Positions 8,714 to 17,010 are shown, counted from the stretch's first letter. The stretch is 64,000 nt of DNA from Streptomyces sp. R41 (GCF_041053055.1 NZ_CP163443.1:2232001-2296000); one strand, 5' to 3'. Numbers and translations are program-made. The notes: a model not told the origin generated them from the letters alone.

Positions 8714-8717
8714 AACG
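8699..8717 (+). terminator. Hairpin between carboxylase and allophanate hydrolase genes
   Basis: Perfect 8-bp stem CGTTCCGC / GCGGAACG with loop AGG at the end of the third 46-bp repeat. It could attenuate or stabilise mRNA within the operon; there is no T-run. Confidence 0.4.
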
Positions 8718-8774
8718 GGTGGGCACGGACGACCACCGCCCGCAGTCGACCATCCACCCAGGCAAGGAGCACCG

Positions 8775-10451
8775 ATGTCGTCCCCCACTCTCACCCGAGT
8801 CCGCATGGCGTACGCCCGCGTCGAGGCCACCGACCGCCCCGAGATCTGGATCGACCTACGCCCACGGGCGGAGGTCGAGCAGGAAGCCCGAGCCATCGAC
8901 GCCCGCGTCGCCGCGGGCGAGCGCCTCCCCCTCGCCGGCAAGCTCTTCGCCGCGAAGGGCAACATCGACGTCGCGGGCCTCCCCACCACCGCCGGCTGCC
9001 CGGCCTACGCGTACACCCCGGAGGGCGACGCCCCCGTAGTCGCCCGTCTCCGCGCGGCAGGCGCGATCGTGCTGGGCACCACGAACCTGGACCAGTTCGC
9101 GACGGGCCTGGTCGGCACCCGCTCCCCCTACGGCGCCGTACGCAACGTCTTCGACCCGACCAGGGTCAGCGGCGGCTCCAGTTCAGGATCGGCCGTAGCC
9201 ACAGCCCTCGGCATCGTCGACTTCGCCCTCGGCACGGACACCGCCGGCTCGGGCCGCGTCCCCGCCGCCTTCAACGGCGTCGTCGGCCTGAAGCCGACCC
9301 GCGGCCTGGTCCCGACGACCGGCGTCGTCCCGGCCTGCGCCTCGCTGGACTGCGTGACCGTGTTGGCCCGTACGCTCCCGGAGGCCGAGCAGGCCCTCGC
9401 GTACATGGCGTCCCCGTCCGGCCGTGACCTCCCGGCGCTCCCCCAGCGAGCCCCCGGCCCCTGGCGCATCGCCGTGGCGCCGACGGCACAGCTCGGAGAG
9501 CTGGACGAGGGCTGGGCGGAGGCGTACGAGGCGGCGGTGGCCCAGCTGGCGGCGGCGGGCGCGGAGATGCGCACCCTCGACCTCACCCCGTTCACCGAGG
9601 CCGCCGCGATGCTCTACGGAGGCGCGTTCGTCGCCGAGCGCTACACCGCCGTGGGGAGCTTTGTCGACAAGTTGATCGCCGAGGGCGGTGCGGGCCTCGA
9701 CCCGACCGTCGCCGGGATCATCACCCGTGCCCGGGACATCCCGGCCCACCAGTTGTACGCGGACCAGGACCGGCTGGCCGAGCTCCGCGCCCGGGCGCTC
9801 ACCGAACTCGGCGACGCGGACGCGCTGTTGCTGCCGACCACGCCGGGCCACCCCACGCTCGCCGAGGTCGCCGCCGACCCGCTGGGCGCCAACGCCCGCC
9901 TGGGCCGCTTCACCAACTCCACGAACCTCTTCGACCTGGCCTCGGTCGCCGTGCCCGGGGGCACCGTGGACGGGCTGCCCTTCGGTGTGATGCTGATCGG
10001 CCCCGCGTTCACCGACGAGCGCCTCGCCCGGATCGCCGCGCTGCTCCGACCGCGGCTGTCCGTCGCCGTCGTCGGCGCACATCTGTCGGGCCAGCCTCTC
10101 AACACCCAACTTCTCTCCCTGGGAGCCGAGTTCGAAGGTACGACCACGACGGCACCGGCCTACCGTCTGCACGCCTTGTCCACCACTCCCGCCAAGCCGG
10201 GCCTGGTCCATGTGGGCACGGGCGGCAGCGCCATCGAGACGGAGGTGTGGCGGCTGCCCGCCGAAGGCCTCGGGTGCCTGCTCGCCGAGCTGCCCCGGCC
10301 GATGGCACTGGGCCGGGTCGAGCTGGCCGACGGCACCCACGTACCCGGCTTCCTGTGCGAGCCCGGCGCGCTCGAAGGCGCTAAGGACATCACGGAGTAC
10401 GGCGGCTGGCGCGGTTACCTGCGGGCGCGGTCCGCGCAGCCGAGGCTTTAG
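8775..10451 (+). CDS. atzF: Allophanate hydrolase (amidase signature family)
   Basis: A 558-residue amidase-signature enzyme that hydrolyses allophanate to ammonia and CO2, the last step of the pathway encoded here. The Ser-cisSer-Lys triad can be placed: K61 in FAAKGNID, the cis-serine in GGSSSGS (133-139) and nucleophile S159 in GTDTAGSGR. From about 440 to the end is the small C-terminal domain of AtzF-type enzymes (YRLHALSTTPAKPGLVHVG to EYGGWRGYLRA), somewhat compact compared with the ~600-residue family norm. AAGGAG precedes the ATG. It lies 195 bp after the carboxylase, separated by the repeat array, and has the same orientation. Confidence 0.93.
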   Translation: MSSPTLTRVRMAYARVEATDRPEIWIDLRPRAEVEQEARAIDARVAAGERLPLAGKLFAAKGNIDVAGLPTTAGCPAYAYTPEGDAPVVARLRAAGAIVLGTTNLDQFATGLVGTRSPYGAVRNVFDPTRVSGGSSSGSAVATALGIVDFALGTDTAGSGRVPAAFNGVVGLKPTRGLVPTTGVVPACASLDCVTVLARTLPEAEQALAYMASPSGRDLPALPQRAPGPWRIAVAPTAQLGELDEGWAEAYEAAVAQLAAAGAEMRTLDLTPFTEAAAMLYGGAFVAERYTAVGSFVDKLIAEGGAGLDPTVAGIITRARDIPAHQLYADQDRLAELRARALTELGDADALLLPTTPGHPTLAEVAADPLGANARLGRFTNSTNLFDLASVAVPGGTVDGLPFGVMLIGPAFTDERLARIAALLRPRLSVAVVGAHLSGQPLNTQLLSLGAEFEGTTTTAPAYRLHALSTTPAKPGLVHVGTGGSAIETEVWRLPAEGLGCLLAELPRPMALGRVELADGTHVPGFLCEPGALEGAKDITEYGGWRGYLRARSAQPRL

Positions 10452-10510
10452 CCGCTCCCGCGACCATCGGAGTCCGCTCACCCTGCCCGGACAACCAGGG
10501 AATCAGGGAA

Positions 10511-10663
10511 TCAGGGAGGCCGACTCCGATGACCAGGATCCTCACCGCCCGCCCCCGCGTCACCCTCCTGTTCGTCCTGCAGCGTGGCCGGTACGGCGCG
10601 CTGCTTGGCCGCCGAGGGCCTACGGGGTTCGAGCCGGACGGGACCGAGCACACGGAAGCGCAT
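10511..10663 (-). pseudogene. Possible SARP (AfsR/BTAD-type) regulator N-terminal remnant
   Basis: Reading leftwards from an ATG at 10661-10663 gives MRFRVLGPVRLE and then PSAAKQRAVPATL, very close to the usual SARP opening (MRFRVLGPv..., AKQRalLAtLl). After about 30 residues the similarity is lost (DEQEGDAGAGGEDPGH) and the frame stops at residue 50. No DNA-binding or BTAD domain follows. I infer a truncated, frameshifted relic. Chance resemblance over 25 residues in high-GC DNA is possible. Confidence 0.35.
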
Positions 10664-10714
10664 GACGACACCAGCTCCTCTCCACTCCGGGGGACCAGGG
10701 TCCCGCGGCCTCCG

Positions 10715-10829
10715 GGAGCCGCACGGGAGCCGGACGGGAGACCCGACTGGAGCCCCGCGGGAGACCCGACTGGAGCCCTTCGGGAGAAGCGGCGGGAGTC
10801 GGACGGGAGGATCTCTGGAGCCGCCGAAG
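10715..10829. repeat. 23-bp tandem array (about five degenerate units)
   Basis: Units 10738-10760 and 10761-10783 differ at two positions (both begin GAGACCCGACTGGAGCCC). Flanking 23-bp units at 10715-10737, 10784-10806 and 10807-10829 keep the period but have diverged. The array follows the putative SARP remnant. Confidence 0.7.
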
Positions 10830-11047
10830 GGGGCCGTCCCTCCGCGCACCGGACTTGATCGACCGGCCCCCGACCGCCGGGCCGGGCCGACCGCCCTCGG
10901 CGCCTTCGACGCTGATCTCGTACGTCTCTTCCGCCCCCCCGACGCCCCGTCCGCGGCCGTACGGCAGGCGGCCTCGGCCCTGTCCCGAAACGCCGCTCGA
11001 CTCTCGTACGAGACGCGCAAGCCCCCGCACAAGCCGCTGTACAAAAA

Positions 11048-11085
11048 GGCGCGCCGCCTCCCGACCATCAGGGAGACGGCGCGCC
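11048..11085 (-). terminator. Strong intrinsic terminator of the helicase gene
   Basis: 15-bp arms (one mismatch) GGCGCGCCGCCTCCC and GGGAGACGGCGCGCC with an 8-nt loop. On the minus strand the stem is followed by TTTTTGT, so it is oriented for the leftward helicase transcript. Confidence 0.85.
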
Positions 11086-11130
11086 ACGAGCCCAGGCACC
11101 ACGAGCCCACCAGGCTCAGCCCACCGACGA
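11084..11130 (-). repeat. Three ~16-bp repeats around the helicase stop codon
   Basis: Minus-strand units at 11115-11130 (includes the TGA), 11099-11114 and 11084-11098 share GGTGGGCT or CTGGGCT followed by CGTGG. They are imperfect, weaker than the tetR and metH cases. Confidence 0.5.
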
Positions 11131-13932
11131 GTAGGCCACCACCCCGCGCAACAACGCGTCGACGGCCTTGCGCGCGTTCTTCGAGACCGTGGAGCCCCCA
11201 CCGCCGGAGACGGGCGCGGCGGCCGCGATCTGGCCCAGTACGTCGATGACCTGCTTGCACCAGCGCACGAAGTCACCGGCGGGCATCTCGGCCTCGCGCA
11301 GCACCTCGTCGAGGCCCTTGCCGGAGGCCCACTCGTGGGCGGCCCAGGCGAAGCCGAGATCCGGTTCGCGCTGGCCGACGCCCTCGGTCTGGGTGATCCG
11401 GAAATCCTCCTCCAGCGCGTCGAGGCGGCCCCAGATGCGCACCATCTCGCCGAGCGCGGCCTTGGCCTTGCCGGACGGCACCTTCGGTGCCATCGCGTCG
11501 TCGGCGACCCGGGACTCGTACACCAACGCCGAGACGCAGGCGGCGAGTTCGGCGGGGCCGAGTCCCTCCCAGACGCCGGCGCGAAGGCATTCGCTGGCGA
11601 GCAGGTCGAGTTCGCCGTAGAGCCGGGCGAGCCGCTTGCCGTGTTCGGTGACCTCGTCGCCACGCAGGTAGTCCAGCTCGGTGAGGAGGGCGACGATGCG
11701 GTCGAAGGTTCGGGCGATGGTGTTCGTCCGGCCCTCGATGCGGCGCTCCAGCTGCGTGGTGTCGCGCTGCAGCCGGTGGTAGCGCTCGGCCCAACGGGCG
11801 TGGTCCTCACGGTCGTTGCACCCGTGGCAGGGGTGGGCCCGGATCGCCGTGCGCAGCCGGGCGATCTCACGGTCGTCGGCGGCCTCGGACCGCTTCTTGC
11901 GGTGCCGGTCGGGGACGATGTGCCCGGCCTTGGTGCGCAGCGCGGACGCCAGGTCGCGACGCGACTGCGGCGAGCGCGGGTTGAAGGACTTGGGGATCCG
12001 CATCCGGTCCAGCGCTTCGACCGGCACCGGGAAGTCCATCGAGGCCAGCCGCTTCACCTGGCGCTCGGCGGTGAGCACCAGCGGGCGCGGGCCGTCGTGG
12101 TACTCGAAGCCACGGTGGCCGTTCGATCGGCCCGCGGGCAGCCCGGGGTCCAGCACCAGGGCAAGTCCCGCGTACTTTCCGGTCGGAACGTGGATCACGT
12201 CACCGGGCTTGAGCTTCTCCAGGGCGACGGCCGCTTCGGCGAGACGCTGCGACGCTCCCTGCCTGGCCAGCTCGGTCTCGCGCTCCTTGAGCTCGCGGCG
12301 CAGCCGCATGTACTCGTCGAAGTCGCCCAAGTGGCAGGTCATGGACTCCTTGTAGCCCTCAAGACCTTCCTCGTTGCGCTGCACCTGCCGGGAGATCCCG
12401 ACGACCGACTTGTCGGCCTGGAACTGCGCGAAGGACGTCTCGAGGAGTTCGCGCGAGCGGTGCCGCCCGAACTGCTCGACCAGGTTCACCGCCATGTTGT
12501 ACGACGGCTTGAAGCTGGAGCGCAGCGGATACGTACGCGTGCCCGCGAGTCCCGCCAGGTGCTCGGGGCTGAAGCCGCGCTGCCACAGCACGACCGCGTG
12601 GCCCTCGACATCGATGCCGCGCCGCCCGGCGCGGCCGGTCAGCTGGGTGTACTCGCCGGGGGTGATGTCGGCGTGCTGCTCGCCGTTCCACTTGACGAGC
12701 TTCTCCAACACCACTGAGCGGGCGGGCATGTTGATACCGAGCGCGAGGGTCTCCGTCGCGAACACGGCCTTGACCAGGCCGCGTACGAAGAGTTCCTCGA
12801 CGACCTCCTTGAAGGTCGGCAGCATGCCCGCGTGGTGGGCCGCGATGCCGCGCTCCAGACCCTCCAGCCACTCGTAGTAGCCCAGGACGTGCAGGTCCTC
12901 GGTCGGGATGGAGGCGGTGCGCTCCTCGACGAGTTCGCGCACCCTCGCCCGCGACTCGTCGTCGTTCAGCCTGAGGCCCGCGTACAGGCACTGCTGGACG
13001 GCGGCCTCGCAGGCCGCGCGGCTGAAGATGAACGTGATGGCGGGCAGCAGTCCTTCGGCGTCGAGCCGCTCGATGACCTCGGGGCGGCCCGGTGTCCACA
13101 TGCGGGAGCGCTGTCTGCGCTCCCGCTCGCGGTCGGCCTCGCGCATGGCGCGGCCCCGTCTGCGGTCCTGGTACGAGGGACGGCTGGCCTCCATGCGCGC
13201 CATGCGTGTGAGGTCGGGGTTGACGGCCTTCTTCTGGCCCTCGCCCTCCTCGAAGAGGTCGTACATCCGGCGCCCGGCCAGCACGTGCTGGAACAGCGGC
13301 ACGGGCCGGTGCTCGGAGACGATCACCTGGGTGTCGCCGCGCACGGTGTCCAGCCAGTCTCCGAACTCCTCCGCGTTCGACACGGTTGCCGAGAGCGACA
13401 CCAAAGTCACCGACTCGGGCAGGTGGATGATCACTTCCTCCCAGACGGCGCCCCGGAAGCGGTCGGAGAGGTAGTGCACCTCGTCCATGACCACATAGCC
13501 GAGGCCGAGGAGGGTCTGGGAGCCCGCGTACAGCATGTTGCGCAGCACCTCGGTGGTCATCACGACCACCGGGGCTTCGGAGTTGACGCTGTTGTCGCCG
13601 GTGAGCAGGCCGACCTTGGACGCGCCGTAACGGCGGCACAGATCGGCGTACTTCTGGTTCGACAGCGCCTTGATCGGCGTCGTGTAGAAGCACTTCTTGC
13701 CCTGCTGGAGGGCGAGGTGGACGGCGAACTCGCCGACTACCGTCTTGCCCGAGCCGGTGGGCGCGGCCACAAGGACGCCCTTGCCCCCTTCAAGAGCTTC
13801 ACAGGCCTCGATCTGGTAGGGGTCGAGGCCGAAGTCGTACAACTCGCGGAAGGAGGCGAGCGCGGTGGCCTGCTCGACAGCGCGCTGCCGTGCTGCCGCG
13901 TACCGCTCGGCCGGTGAGAGGTCCTCTGTCAT
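11116..13932 (-). CDS. Ski2/Mtr4-like DEVH-box RNA helicase
   Basis: A 938-residue superfamily 2 helicase of the Ski2/Mtr4/Dob1 type found in actinobacteria, likely acting in RNA turnover or processing. Motif I is APTGSGKT (57-64), motif II DEVH (150-153), motif III SLSATVSN, and motif VI QLTGRAGRRG. A basic insertion rich in Arg (DRRRGRAMREADRERERR) lies between the two RecA lobes, and an rRNA-processing-arch-like and helical C-terminal domain follows. The start MTEDLSPAERY is preferred; the longer frame is unstructured Arg/Ser text. A perfect hairpin and a T-run follow the stop. Partner proteins are not evident nearby. Confidence 0.92.
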   Translation of the reverse strand: MTEDLSPAERYAAARQRAVEQATALASFRELYDFGLDPYQIEACEALEGGKGVLVAAPTGSGKTVVGEFAVHLALQQGKKCFYTTPIKALSNQKYADLCRRYGASKVGLLTGDNSVNSEAPVVVMTTEVLRNMLYAGSQTLLGLGYVVMDEVHYLSDRFRGAVWEEVIIHLPESVTLVSLSATVSNAEEFGDWLDTVRGDTQVIVSEHRPVPLFQHVLAGRRMYDLFEEGEGQKKAVNPDLTRMARMEASRPSYQDRRRGRAMREADRERERRQRSRMWTPGRPEVIERLDAEGLLPAITFIFSRAACEAAVQQCLYAGLRLNDDESRARVRELVEERTASIPTEDLHVLGYYEWLEGLERGIAAHHAGMLPTFKEVVEELFVRGLVKAVFATETLALGINMPARSVVLEKLVKWNGEQHADITPGEYTQLTGRAGRRGIDVEGHAVVLWQRGFSPEHLAGLAGTRTYPLRSSFKPSYNMAVNLVEQFGRHRSRELLETSFAQFQADKSVVGISRQVQRNEEGLEGYKESMTCHLGDFDEYMRLRRELKERETELARQGASQRLAEAAVALEKLKPGDVIHVPTGKYAGLALVLDPGLPAGRSNGHRGFEYHDGPRPLVLTAERQVKRLASMDFPVPVEALDRMRIPKSFNPRSPQSRRDLASALRTKAGHIVPDRHRKKRSEAADDREIARLRTAIRAHPCHGCNDREDHARWAERYHRLQRDTTQLERRIEGRTNTIARTFDRIVALLTELDYLRGDEVTEHGKRLARLYGELDLLASECLRAGVWEGLGPAELAACVSALVYESRVADDAMAPKVPSGKAKAALGEMVRIWGRLDALEEDFRITQTEGVGQREPDLGFAWAAHEWASGKGLDEVLREAEMPAGDFVRWCKQVIDVLGQIAAAAPVSGGGGSTVSKNARKAVDALLRGVVAYSSVG

Positions 13933-13981
13933 CGTGCTTTCGAGACTACCGGGAGGCACTGACAACAGGACGATCAATATC

Positions 13982-14011
13982 CGGATCCCACGATGTGAGA
14001 CCCGGGATCCG
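13982..14011 (-). terminator. Hairpin between lipid kinase and helicase genes
   Basis: 8-bp arms CGGATCCC / GGGATCCG with a 14-nt loop, just after the lipid kinase stop on the minus strand. No T-run; moderate evidence for termination. Confidence 0.45.
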
Positions 14012-14017
14012 CGCAGC

Positions 14018-14908
14018 TCAGGGAACCGCCACCCGCACCGCCGCCGGTATGCAGCGCGCGGTGAGCGGCAACGGCCCGAGCTGCTCACCGTCCGCGTACC
14101 CGGTGATGCCCTCCGCGACGAGTTCGACCTTCGCCGCCCGGTGCACGGTGACCTTGGGATGGTCGAGGTGGGTGCCCTTGTAGACCCTCGGGAACACCTT
14201 GAGCAGCGTCGTGCGGCTGCAGTCCCCGACGACCGTGATGTCGAACAGCCCGTCACCGAGGTCCGCACCCGCGCAGATCTTCATGCCGCCGCCGTACGAC
14301 GATCCGTTGCCGACGGCCACGAGCGTCGCCTCGATCTCCTGGACCTCGCCGTCGTCGAGCGTGATCCGGTACGGGAAGGGCTTGAAGGCGGCCAGTTCGG
14401 CGAGCATGGCCAGGTCGTACTTGAAGCGCCCTGTGGGCCATCGCATGCGATTGCCGCGGTCGTTGACACGGGAGTCGAAGCCGGAGGCGAGGACGGTGCC
14501 GAACCAGGTGTCGCCCACACGCCCCAGGTCGATGTCGCGCAGCCGCGCCCCCTTGAGGGCCTCGGCGACCCCCCGCCCCGCGGCCGCGGGGTCGCGTACG
14601 GGCAGGCCCAGCGCCCGCGCGAAGTCGTTCCCGGTGCCGACGGCGACGAGGCCGAGCGGGGTGCGGGTCCCGGCGACGGCCTGCAGGGCCAGGTTCGCCA
14701 TGCCGTCGCCGCCGACGGCGATGAGGGCGCCGGTGCCGCCCTCCACAGCGGCACGCGCGCGCGTGAGGGCGTCTTCCGCGTTCTCGCCGAGGATCGTACG
14801 GACGGAGAATCCCGCTGCCCGCAAAGCCGAAGCGGCCGGCTGCGCCGCGTGGGCGCCCCGGCCGCGTCCCGCGGTGGGATTGACGAAGAGGGTGATCTCG
14901 CTGGTCAC
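14018..14908 (-). CDS. Diacylglycerol/lipid kinase family protein
   Basis: A 296-residue soluble kinase of the DAGK catalytic family. It has the N-terminal VNPTAGRGRG, the nucleotide loop VGGDGM (GGDGM at 66-70, where GGDGT is more usual), and GTGNDFA (91-97). The C-terminal beta-sandwich has GNGSSYGGGMKICAGADLGD and ends with YADGEQLGPLP. It would phosphorylate diacylglycerol or a related lipid with ATP at the inner membrane face. It follows tatC by 31 nt on the same strand and may be cotranscribed. The exact lipid cannot be told from sequence. Confidence 0.9.
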   Translation of the reverse strand: MTSEITLFVNPTAGRGRGAHAAQPAASALRAAGFSVRTILGENAEDALTRARAAVEGGTGALIAVGGDGMANLALQAVAGTRTPLGLVAVGTGNDFARALGLPVRDPAAAGRGVAEALKGARLRDIDLGRVGDTWFGTVLASGFDSRVNDRGNRMRWPTGRFKYDLAMLAELAAFKPFPYRITLDDGEVQEIEATLVAVGNGSSYGGGMKICAGADLGDGLFDITVVGDCSRTTLLKVFPRVYKGTHLDHPKVTVHRAAKVELVAEGITGYADGEQLGPLPLTARCIPAAVRVAVP

Positions 14909-14939
14909 GGCCCTGACCCTACGAGGTCCGAGCGCTTCG

Positions 14940-15884
14940 TCAGGTCACGTCGTCATAACCGTTGACCCGGTCCGAGCTCGCCTGCTCCGGCAGTGCCCGG
15001 CTGGCCGACACGGTCTCGACCTCGCCGATCTCCTCGGGCGTGAGGTCCAGGTCGGAGGCCTCGTCGTCGTCCGGGCCCTCGGCCTCGCGCCGACGCTTGC
15101 GCCGGTCGTTGACGAGCGAGAAGGCGACGGCGCCGAAGTACAGGATCCAGATGGGTCCGGCGAGCGCCAGCATGGTCAGCGGGTCGGTGCTGGGCGTGGC
15201 GAGGGCGGCGAAGACCGTGATGCCCATGATCATGGCGCGCCACCAGCCGAGCATCCTCTTGCCGGTGATGGCACCAGTGAGGTTGAGCATGACGAGGAGC
15301 AGAGGCAGCTCGAAGGAGAGACCGAAGACGAGGACCATGCGCGTGACGAGGTCGAGCAGGTCATCCAGCGGCAGCAGGTTGGAGACGCCCGACGGCGTGA
15401 AGCCGATCAGCACCTTCGCCGTGGTGGGCAGCACCGAGTAGGCGAAGTACGCGCCGGCGAGGAACAGCGGGGCGCCCGTGCCGACGAAGGCGTACGCGTA
15501 CTTCCTCTCGTGCCGGTGCAGGCCGGGCGCGATGAACGCCCACAGCTGGTACAGCCAGACCGGCGAGGCGAATACGACACCAGCCATCAGCGAAACCTTG
15601 AGCGCCAGCGTGAAGGGTGTGAGCAGGCCGTTGACCGTGATCTGCGCGCACTGGCCCTTGGAAGACTTCGCCAGCTCCTCGAAGGTCTTGTCGCAGCCGA
15701 CCGAGTCGAGGATCGGCTTGGTGATGATGTTGATGATGTCGTTGTAGAAGAAGGCGGCCAGGACCGTGATGACGACGATGGCCAGCATCGCCTTCGCGAG
15801 CCGGTTCCGCAGCTCACGAAGGTGCTCCGCGAGGGGCATCCGCCCCTCGGGATCCTTCTCCTTGTTGCGGGCAGACTTGAGCAA
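14940..15884 (-). CDS. tatC: Sec-independent translocase subunit TatC
   Basis: A 314-residue polytopic membrane protein with six predicted membrane segments. The cytoplasmic N terminus contains PLAEHLRELRNRL, the conserved TatC entry region that reads twin-arginine signals. The tail after residue about 255 is long and acidic (EAEGPDDDEASDLDL) compared with E. coli TatC, as usual in streptomycetes. It is 47 nt downstream of tatA. TatC recruits folded precursors and then TatA; likely clients in this window include the beta-propeller protein at 60541-61476. Confidence 0.96.
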   Translation of the reverse strand: MLKSARNKEKDPEGRMPLAEHLRELRNRLAKAMLAIVVITVLAAFFYNDIINIITKPILDSVGCDKTFEELAKSSKGQCAQITVNGLLTPFTLALKVSLMAGVVFASPVWLYQLWAFIAPGLHRHERKYAYAFVGTGAPLFLAGAYFAYSVLPTTAKVLIGFTPSGVSNLLPLDDLLDLVTRMVLVFGLSFELPLLLVMLNLTGAITGKRMLGWWRAMIMGITVFAALATPSTDPLTMLALAGPIWILYFGAVAFSLVNDRRKRRREAEGPDDDEASDLDLTPEEIGEVETVSASRALPEQASSDRVNGYDDVT

Positions 15885-15931
15885 CCCACGTTCCCATCTC
15901 GTGCGGCGGGCCGGAGGTCACCGGCCCTGCG

Positions 15932-16216
15932 TCAGCGCTTGGTCGTGTCCGTCGGCTCGGTGACCGGGCGCGAGCTGGTCACGTCGCCGGGGGCGGCCTG
16001 GATGGTGCGCTGCGCGGGGGGCTGCTCGTCGGTGTTCGGCGGGCCGGCCGGGGCGGGCGTGCTGCCCTCGTCCTTCATCGCCTTGGCCTCGCTCTTGAGG
16101 ATGCGCGCGGACTTGCCGAGGGAGCGAGCCATGTCCGGAAGCTTCTTCGCGCCGAACAGCAGGATGATGACGACGAGGATGAGAATGATCTCGGGAGCTC
16201 CGAGCCTTCCGAACAT
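15932..16216 (-). CDS. tatA: Twin-arginine translocase pore subunit TatA
   Basis: A 94-residue TatA. One N-terminal membrane helix (PEIILILVVIILLFGAKKLP), the FGAKKLPD hinge, and an amphipathic helix (MARSLGKSARILKSEAKAM) are followed by an unstructured Pro/Thr-rich tail. It oligomerises to form the passage used by TatC-bound precursors. GAAGG lies upstream of the ATG. No tatB is linked here, as normal in Streptomyces. Confidence 0.96.
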   Translation of the reverse strand: MFGRLGAPEIILILVVIILLFGAKKLPDMARSLGKSARILKSEAKAMKDEGSTPAPAGPPNTDEQPPAQRTIQAAPGDVTSSRPVTEPTDTTKR

Positions 16217-16257
16217 AAGTCTTTACCTTCTCACCGAGGCTGCATGGTCGGGGTGCT

Positions 16258-16273
16258 GTCCGATCGGTCGGAC
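16258..16273. promoter_or_regulatory. Inverted repeat upstream of tatA
   Basis: GTCCGA TCGG TCGGAC, with a second small palindrome CGGAC ATGC GTCCG immediately after it. They sit 42-65 bp upstream of the tatA start and could be an operator or 5' UTR structure. No regulator is identifiable. Confidence 0.3.
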
Positions 16274-16454
16274 ATGCGTCCGAACGTCGTGTTGACAGCG
16301 ATCGTAACGCTCAGGGGTAAACGCGGGGCAATCCCTGTGCGTACTCCCAGTTCGCGACTCGCGCCTCGTTCTCCGGGCCGCGACCAGCAGCGTACCTGCC
16401 GTTGCCGGAAAGGTGACAGGGCGAAAGCCACTCAAAGCACAACGAGCCCGCGAC

Positions 16455-16649
16455 TCACAGTGCATCCACAGAGCTCGCCGTGCTCACGGCCGCCCGCTCC
16501 AGATCCTCCGCGGCCCTGCTGATACGGCGCGCGGAGTCGGAAACCTGTCGGCCCAGACGCTCCGCCTCCAGAAAGACACGGACGGCGAGCACGCCGAGCA
16601 CGGCGATTCCCAGGAATCCCACAGCGATCGCAAACATCGGCCAGAACAT
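16455..16649 (-). CDS. Small single-pass membrane protein
   Basis: A 64-residue protein starting MFWPMFAIAVGFLG. One strong membrane helix (about residues 3-25) is followed by a charged helical tail (EAERLGRQVSDSARRISRAAEDLERA) that could form a coiled coil on the cytoplasmic side. The start is the first ATG before the hydrophobic segment, 10 nt after the zinc-ribbon gene, so both probably belong to the pafBC transcript. I do not recognise a named family. It resembles the DUF948-type single-helix plus coiled-coil layout, but this is structural analogy only. Confidence 0.7.
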   Translation of the reverse strand: MFWPMFAIAVGFLGIAVLGVLAVRVFLEAERLGRQVSDSARRISRAAEDLERAAVSTASSVDAL

Positions 16650-16659
16650 GACGCCGACC

Positions 16660-17010
16660 CTAGAGGGTGGAGTGCAGGCGCAGGGTCCGCACCCCGCCCC
16701 CGGTGAGCAGCTCGACGATGCGTTCACCCGCGGGCTTGCGCACGGCGGCGCCGCACTCGGGGCAGGTGAAGGAGTAGAAGGTGGTGCGGCTGCTGGCGCC
16801 GATGGCCAGCCGCAGGGCGCTCGCCGTGAGCTCGAAGCCGGCCCGGCAGTCGGGGCAGGCGGCCTTGAACATCACATCGACCACCCTTCTCATCCCGGCG
16901 AAGGCCGTCACCACCGACATCTCCGGCGCACCCGAGGGCGCGCCGGCCTTCCCCGGGGTGCCGGTCCGCTCCGGCGCACCGGACATCCCAGACATCGACG
17001 ACGTGCTCAA
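16660..17010 (-). CDS. Small CPxC zinc-ribbon-like protein
   Basis: Up to 116 residues. The conserved-looking part is the last 70, with CPDC and CPEC about 30 residues apart (FKAACPDCRAGFEL, FTCPECGAAVRK), a treble-clef or zinc-ribbon arrangement. The first 45 residues are Gly/Pro/Ser-rich. The annotated start is a TTG overlapping the pafC stop (TTGA). An internal GTG at 16875, preceded by AGAAGG, would give a 70-residue ribbon-only protein and may be the true start. Position directly after pafBC suggests a role with that regulator or the proteasome system, but no function is known to me. Confidence 0.65.
   Translation of the reverse strand: MSTSSMSGMSGAPERTGTPGKAGAPSGAPEMSVVTAFAGMRRVVDVMFKAACPDCRAGFELTASALRLAIGASSRTTFYSFTCPECGAAVRKPAGERIVELLTGGGVRTLRLHSTL

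Larger units (their letters stand above)
10452..11115. other. Repeat-rich gap between atzF and the helicase gene
   Basis: 664 bp. It holds a short 8-9 bp tandem duplication (AATCAGGG, about 10497-10517), a possible SARP regulator remnant on the minus strand, a 23-bp tandem array, the helicase terminator and the 16-bp repeats around the helicase stop. A plus-strand frame at 10529-10858 has a reasonable ribosome site (GGGAGG) but codes for low-complexity Arg/Gly/Pro text over the repeats and is not called as a gene. Confidence 0.6.

Noticed and set aside
10620..10640. GGGTTCGAGCC resembling a tRNA T-arm
   Set aside because: No complementary acceptor, D-arm or anticodon stems around it, and the arm's own stem does not pair.
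10529..10858. Plus-strand 109-codon frame with a fair ribosome site
   Set aside because: Its sequence is low-complexity Arg/Gly/Pro text over tandem repeats with no domain.
16286..16310. TTGACA on the plus strand near tatA as a promoter
   Set aside because: No matching -10 at proper spacing and no plus-strand gene follows.
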